64,000 bases of DNA from Hyphomicrobiales bacterium (GTDB taxonomy: Bacteria > Pseudomonadota > Alphaproteobacteria > Rhizobiales > Xanthobacteraceae): positions 62,001 to 126,000 of the forward strand of contig WHTM01000009.1 of the NCBI GenBank assembly GCA_009377755.1. The letters are read 5' to 3'. Shown here piece by piece: positions 62,517-64,000 of this stretch (position 1 is the stretch's first letter; each line of letters starts with the position of its first letter). The position numbers and the translations under genes were made by a program. The notes beneath the pieces were generated by a model, which ran no database searches, had not been told where the DNA came from, and saw only the letters and a program-made list of their open reading frames with translations.

Positions 62517-63506
62517 TCAGACTAGCGTCGCGACGGCATCCTGGACCGTCTCGATGGCGCGCTCGGTCGCTTCGGCGCCGGCCGCGATTGCCTCGGACGC
62601 GCGGTGAAAGTCGAACCAGCCGATCTGGCCGAGCCGCGGATTGATGGTCACGTCGGGCGGATCGCCGGCGAGCCGAGAGCGGGTGATGCGGTCCTGCATC
62701 ACGTTGAAGGCGTCGACCATCACGCTCGGAATGCCGGGACGTCCGCGGTGGCCGACGAATTGCCGCTTCAGCAGCCGCTCGGCCGTGCGCAAGCCGTTCC
62801 TGAGCGTGCCGCGGTCGTCGATCGCCGCGACATCGTCGATGTCGACGCCGATATCCGGGATCGTTCCGCCGCGGTCGAACTGGTCGGCGTTGACGTTGAC
62901 GGCAATGACGAGGCGCGCGCCGAGCGAGCGCGCCGCCGAGACCGGCACCGGATTGACCAGCGCGCCGTCGACCAGCCAGCGGCCGCCGACATGCACCGGC
63001 GGAAAAATGCCGGGGAGCGCGTAGGACGCGCGCATCGCTTCCACCAGGAGCCCGCGTGTCAGCCAGATTTCATGGCCCGTCTTCACTTCGGTGGCGATGG
63101 CGGCGAACCGGATCGGCAGGTCCTCGATGACGGTTCTGCCGATCGACTTTTCCAGGCGGTTTGCAAGCCTGCCGCCGCCGATCAGGCCGGCACCGGAAAA
63201 GCTGACGTCGAGATAGCCCAGCAAGCGCCGCGTGTTCAGGCGGGAGCACCACTCCTCGAATTCGTCGAGCTGTCCGGCCGCATGGCAGCCCCCGACCACG
63301 GCGCCGATCGAGGTGCCGACGATCACGTCGGGCTGGATGCCGTGCTTGGCCAGCGTACGTAGTACGCCGATGTGGGCGAATCCGCGCGCCGCGCCGCCGC
63401 CGAGTGCGAGCCCGATGGTCGGATGCTCCGCGACAACCGCGGTCTCAGGCGTTGCTGTCGCGGCGCGATCTCCGTTGCGCCCGCGCCGCAGAAACGATTC
63501 GAACAC
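62517..63506 (-). CDS. RssA-like patatin-family protein
   Basis: The GTG at 63,506 has a good AAGGA site eight bases upstream and gives VFESFLRRGRNGDRAATATP and 329 residues; a longer ATG frame starts at 63,578. The patatin domain is complete: GLALGGGAARGFAHIGVLRT, nucleophile VGTSIGAVVGG (GxSxG) and the late VDGALVNPVPVSAARSLGAR. RssA-like proteins are putative phospholipases, sometimes linked to sigma-S control. It is convergent with the CBS gene (47-bp gap). It lacks the membrane region of the 53,312 protein. Confidence 0.9.
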   Translation of the reverse strand: MFESFLRRGRNGDRAATATPETAVVAEHPTIGLALGGGAARGFAHIGVLRTLAKHGIQPDVIVGTSIGAVVGGCHAAGQLDEFEEWCSRLNTRRLLGYLDVSFSGAGLIGGGRLANRLEKSIGRTVIEDLPIRFAAIATEVKTGHEIWLTRGLLVEAMRASYALPGIFPPVHVGGRWLVDGALVNPVPVSAARSLGARLVIAVNVNADQFDRGGTIPDIGVDIDDVAAIDDRGTLRNGLRTAERLLKRQFVGHRGRPGIPSVMVDAFNVMQDRITRSRLAGDPPDVTINPRLGQIGWFDFHRASEAIAAGAEATERAIETVQDAVATLV

Positions 63507-63637
63507 GACGCGTGTCCTTTTTGCTGTCTGACTATGATGATCGGTCTTCGGAAAGCATCCGACAAGAGTTTCAAGCAACTATGGTGAAGCTACGGCGCCA
63601 ACCCGCGCGCAACATCGAAGATGGCTGCCATCGGTGC

Positions 63638-64000
63638 TCAGCGGCCGAAGCGGGTGACGATATCCGACAGCGGCGGCCGTGGACGGTCTTCCGGCGGTCG
63701 GACCGGCGTGCCGATGTGGATGAAGCCGGCCACCCGTTCGTTCGGAGCGAGGCCAAGGGCGTCGAGCACGTTCCGGTCATAAGCGTACCATTCAGTGATC
63801 CAGTTGGCGGCGTAACCGAGCGCATGCGCCGATAGCACCAGGCTCATGGCGGCGGCCCCGGCGGACAGCACCTGTTCCCATTCGGGAATCTTCGCGTGCG
63901 GGCCGGCGCGGCTGACCACGCCGACAACCAGCGGCGCACGCGCCAGCCGATTGCGCTCGAAGGCAAGCTGATCGACGGTCGCCTCGGATTGCTTGGCGCG
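63638..64000 (-). CDS. Nitroreductase-family protein, partial (N-terminus beyond window)
   Basis: The frame stays open to the window end and gives about 120 C-terminal residues: NRLARAPLVVGVVSRAGPHA, EWEQVLSAGAAAMSLVLSAH, LGYAANWITEWYAYDRNVLD, LGLAPNERVAGFIHIGTPVR. This is the C-terminal part of an FMN-binding nitroreductase. Such enzymes reduce nitro compounds or quinones with NAD(P)H. The window cuts its start; no defect is implied. Confidence 0.9.
   Translation of the reverse strand, partial: RAKQSEATVDQLAFERNRLARAPLVVGVVSRAGPHAKIPEWEQVLSAGAAAMSLVLSAHALGYAANWITEWYAYDRNVLDALGLAPNERVAGFIHIGTPVRPPEDRPRPPLSDIVTRFGR

Overview
The window is a high-GC alphaproteobacterial chromosome segment. Its ribosomal protein sequences, the rlmB / tRNA-Tyr / tRNA-Gly / tRNA-Trp / secE / nusG order, the DUF2336, PilZ and PAS_5-type genes and the intergenic repeat families all point to Hyphomicrobiales, near Bradyrhizobium, Rhodopseudomonas or Pseudolabrys. 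That placement is inference; no rRNA gene or database match was available.

Positions 1-28,200 hold the translation and transcription core, all on the minus strand. From right to left along transcription these are: tRNA-Tyr, tRNA-Gly, tRNA-Trp, secE, nusG, rplK and rplA; then rplJ, rplL, rpoB and rpoC behind a leader with a good promoter; then the str operon (rpsL, rpsG, fusA, tuf) running into the S10 operon (rpsJ, rplC, rplD, rplW, rplB, rpsS, rplV, rpsC, rplP, the last cut by the window edge). Two features of this core are unusual. About 6.3 kb of accessory DNA (20,077-25,868) separates rplKA from rplJL; it holds a decayed vapBC pair, a MetE-like / TauD-like / Bug-type group, and a decaying yceI-cytochrome b561-yceI operon. 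Palindromic intergenic repeats also sit in many of the operon junctions.

Positions 28,200-38,800 are more variable: an SDR gene where many proteobacteria carry tufB, rlmB, several small secreted or membrane proteins, an ankyrin lipoprotein, a sodium:solute symporter with a 46-residue accessory protein and a duplicated palindromic operator, a serine-recombinase remnant beside tRNA-Thr, a small protein with an internal repeat, a transporter fragment and a GlcG/HbpS-like protein.

Positions 38,800-47,100 hold a cobalamin riboswitch driving a BtuB-type receptor, with a tiny Cys-rich ORF between them. These are followed by divergent cutA and nadK, an ATP-grasp / flavin oxidoreductase pair and a DUF2336 protein. 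Positions 47,100-64,000 hold a MaoC/CitE-like pair, hisI, folE, an IscU-like scaffold, a ClpP-fold exported protein, yidD, an SDR, a large membrane-embedded patatin-like protein, a Xi-class GST with two compensating frameshifts, a second MetE-like gene, an aldo/keto reductase, tandem PilZ, PAS, rhomboid, CBS and RssA-like patatin genes, and the end of a nitroreductase gene.

No CRISPR array, intact prophage, insertion sequence or rRNA gene was seen. The strongest candidates for something under-described are the ATP-grasp plus flavoprotein pair, the multi-pass patatin protein, the Cys-rich ORF under the B12 riboswitch and the palindrome-regulated symporter cassette.
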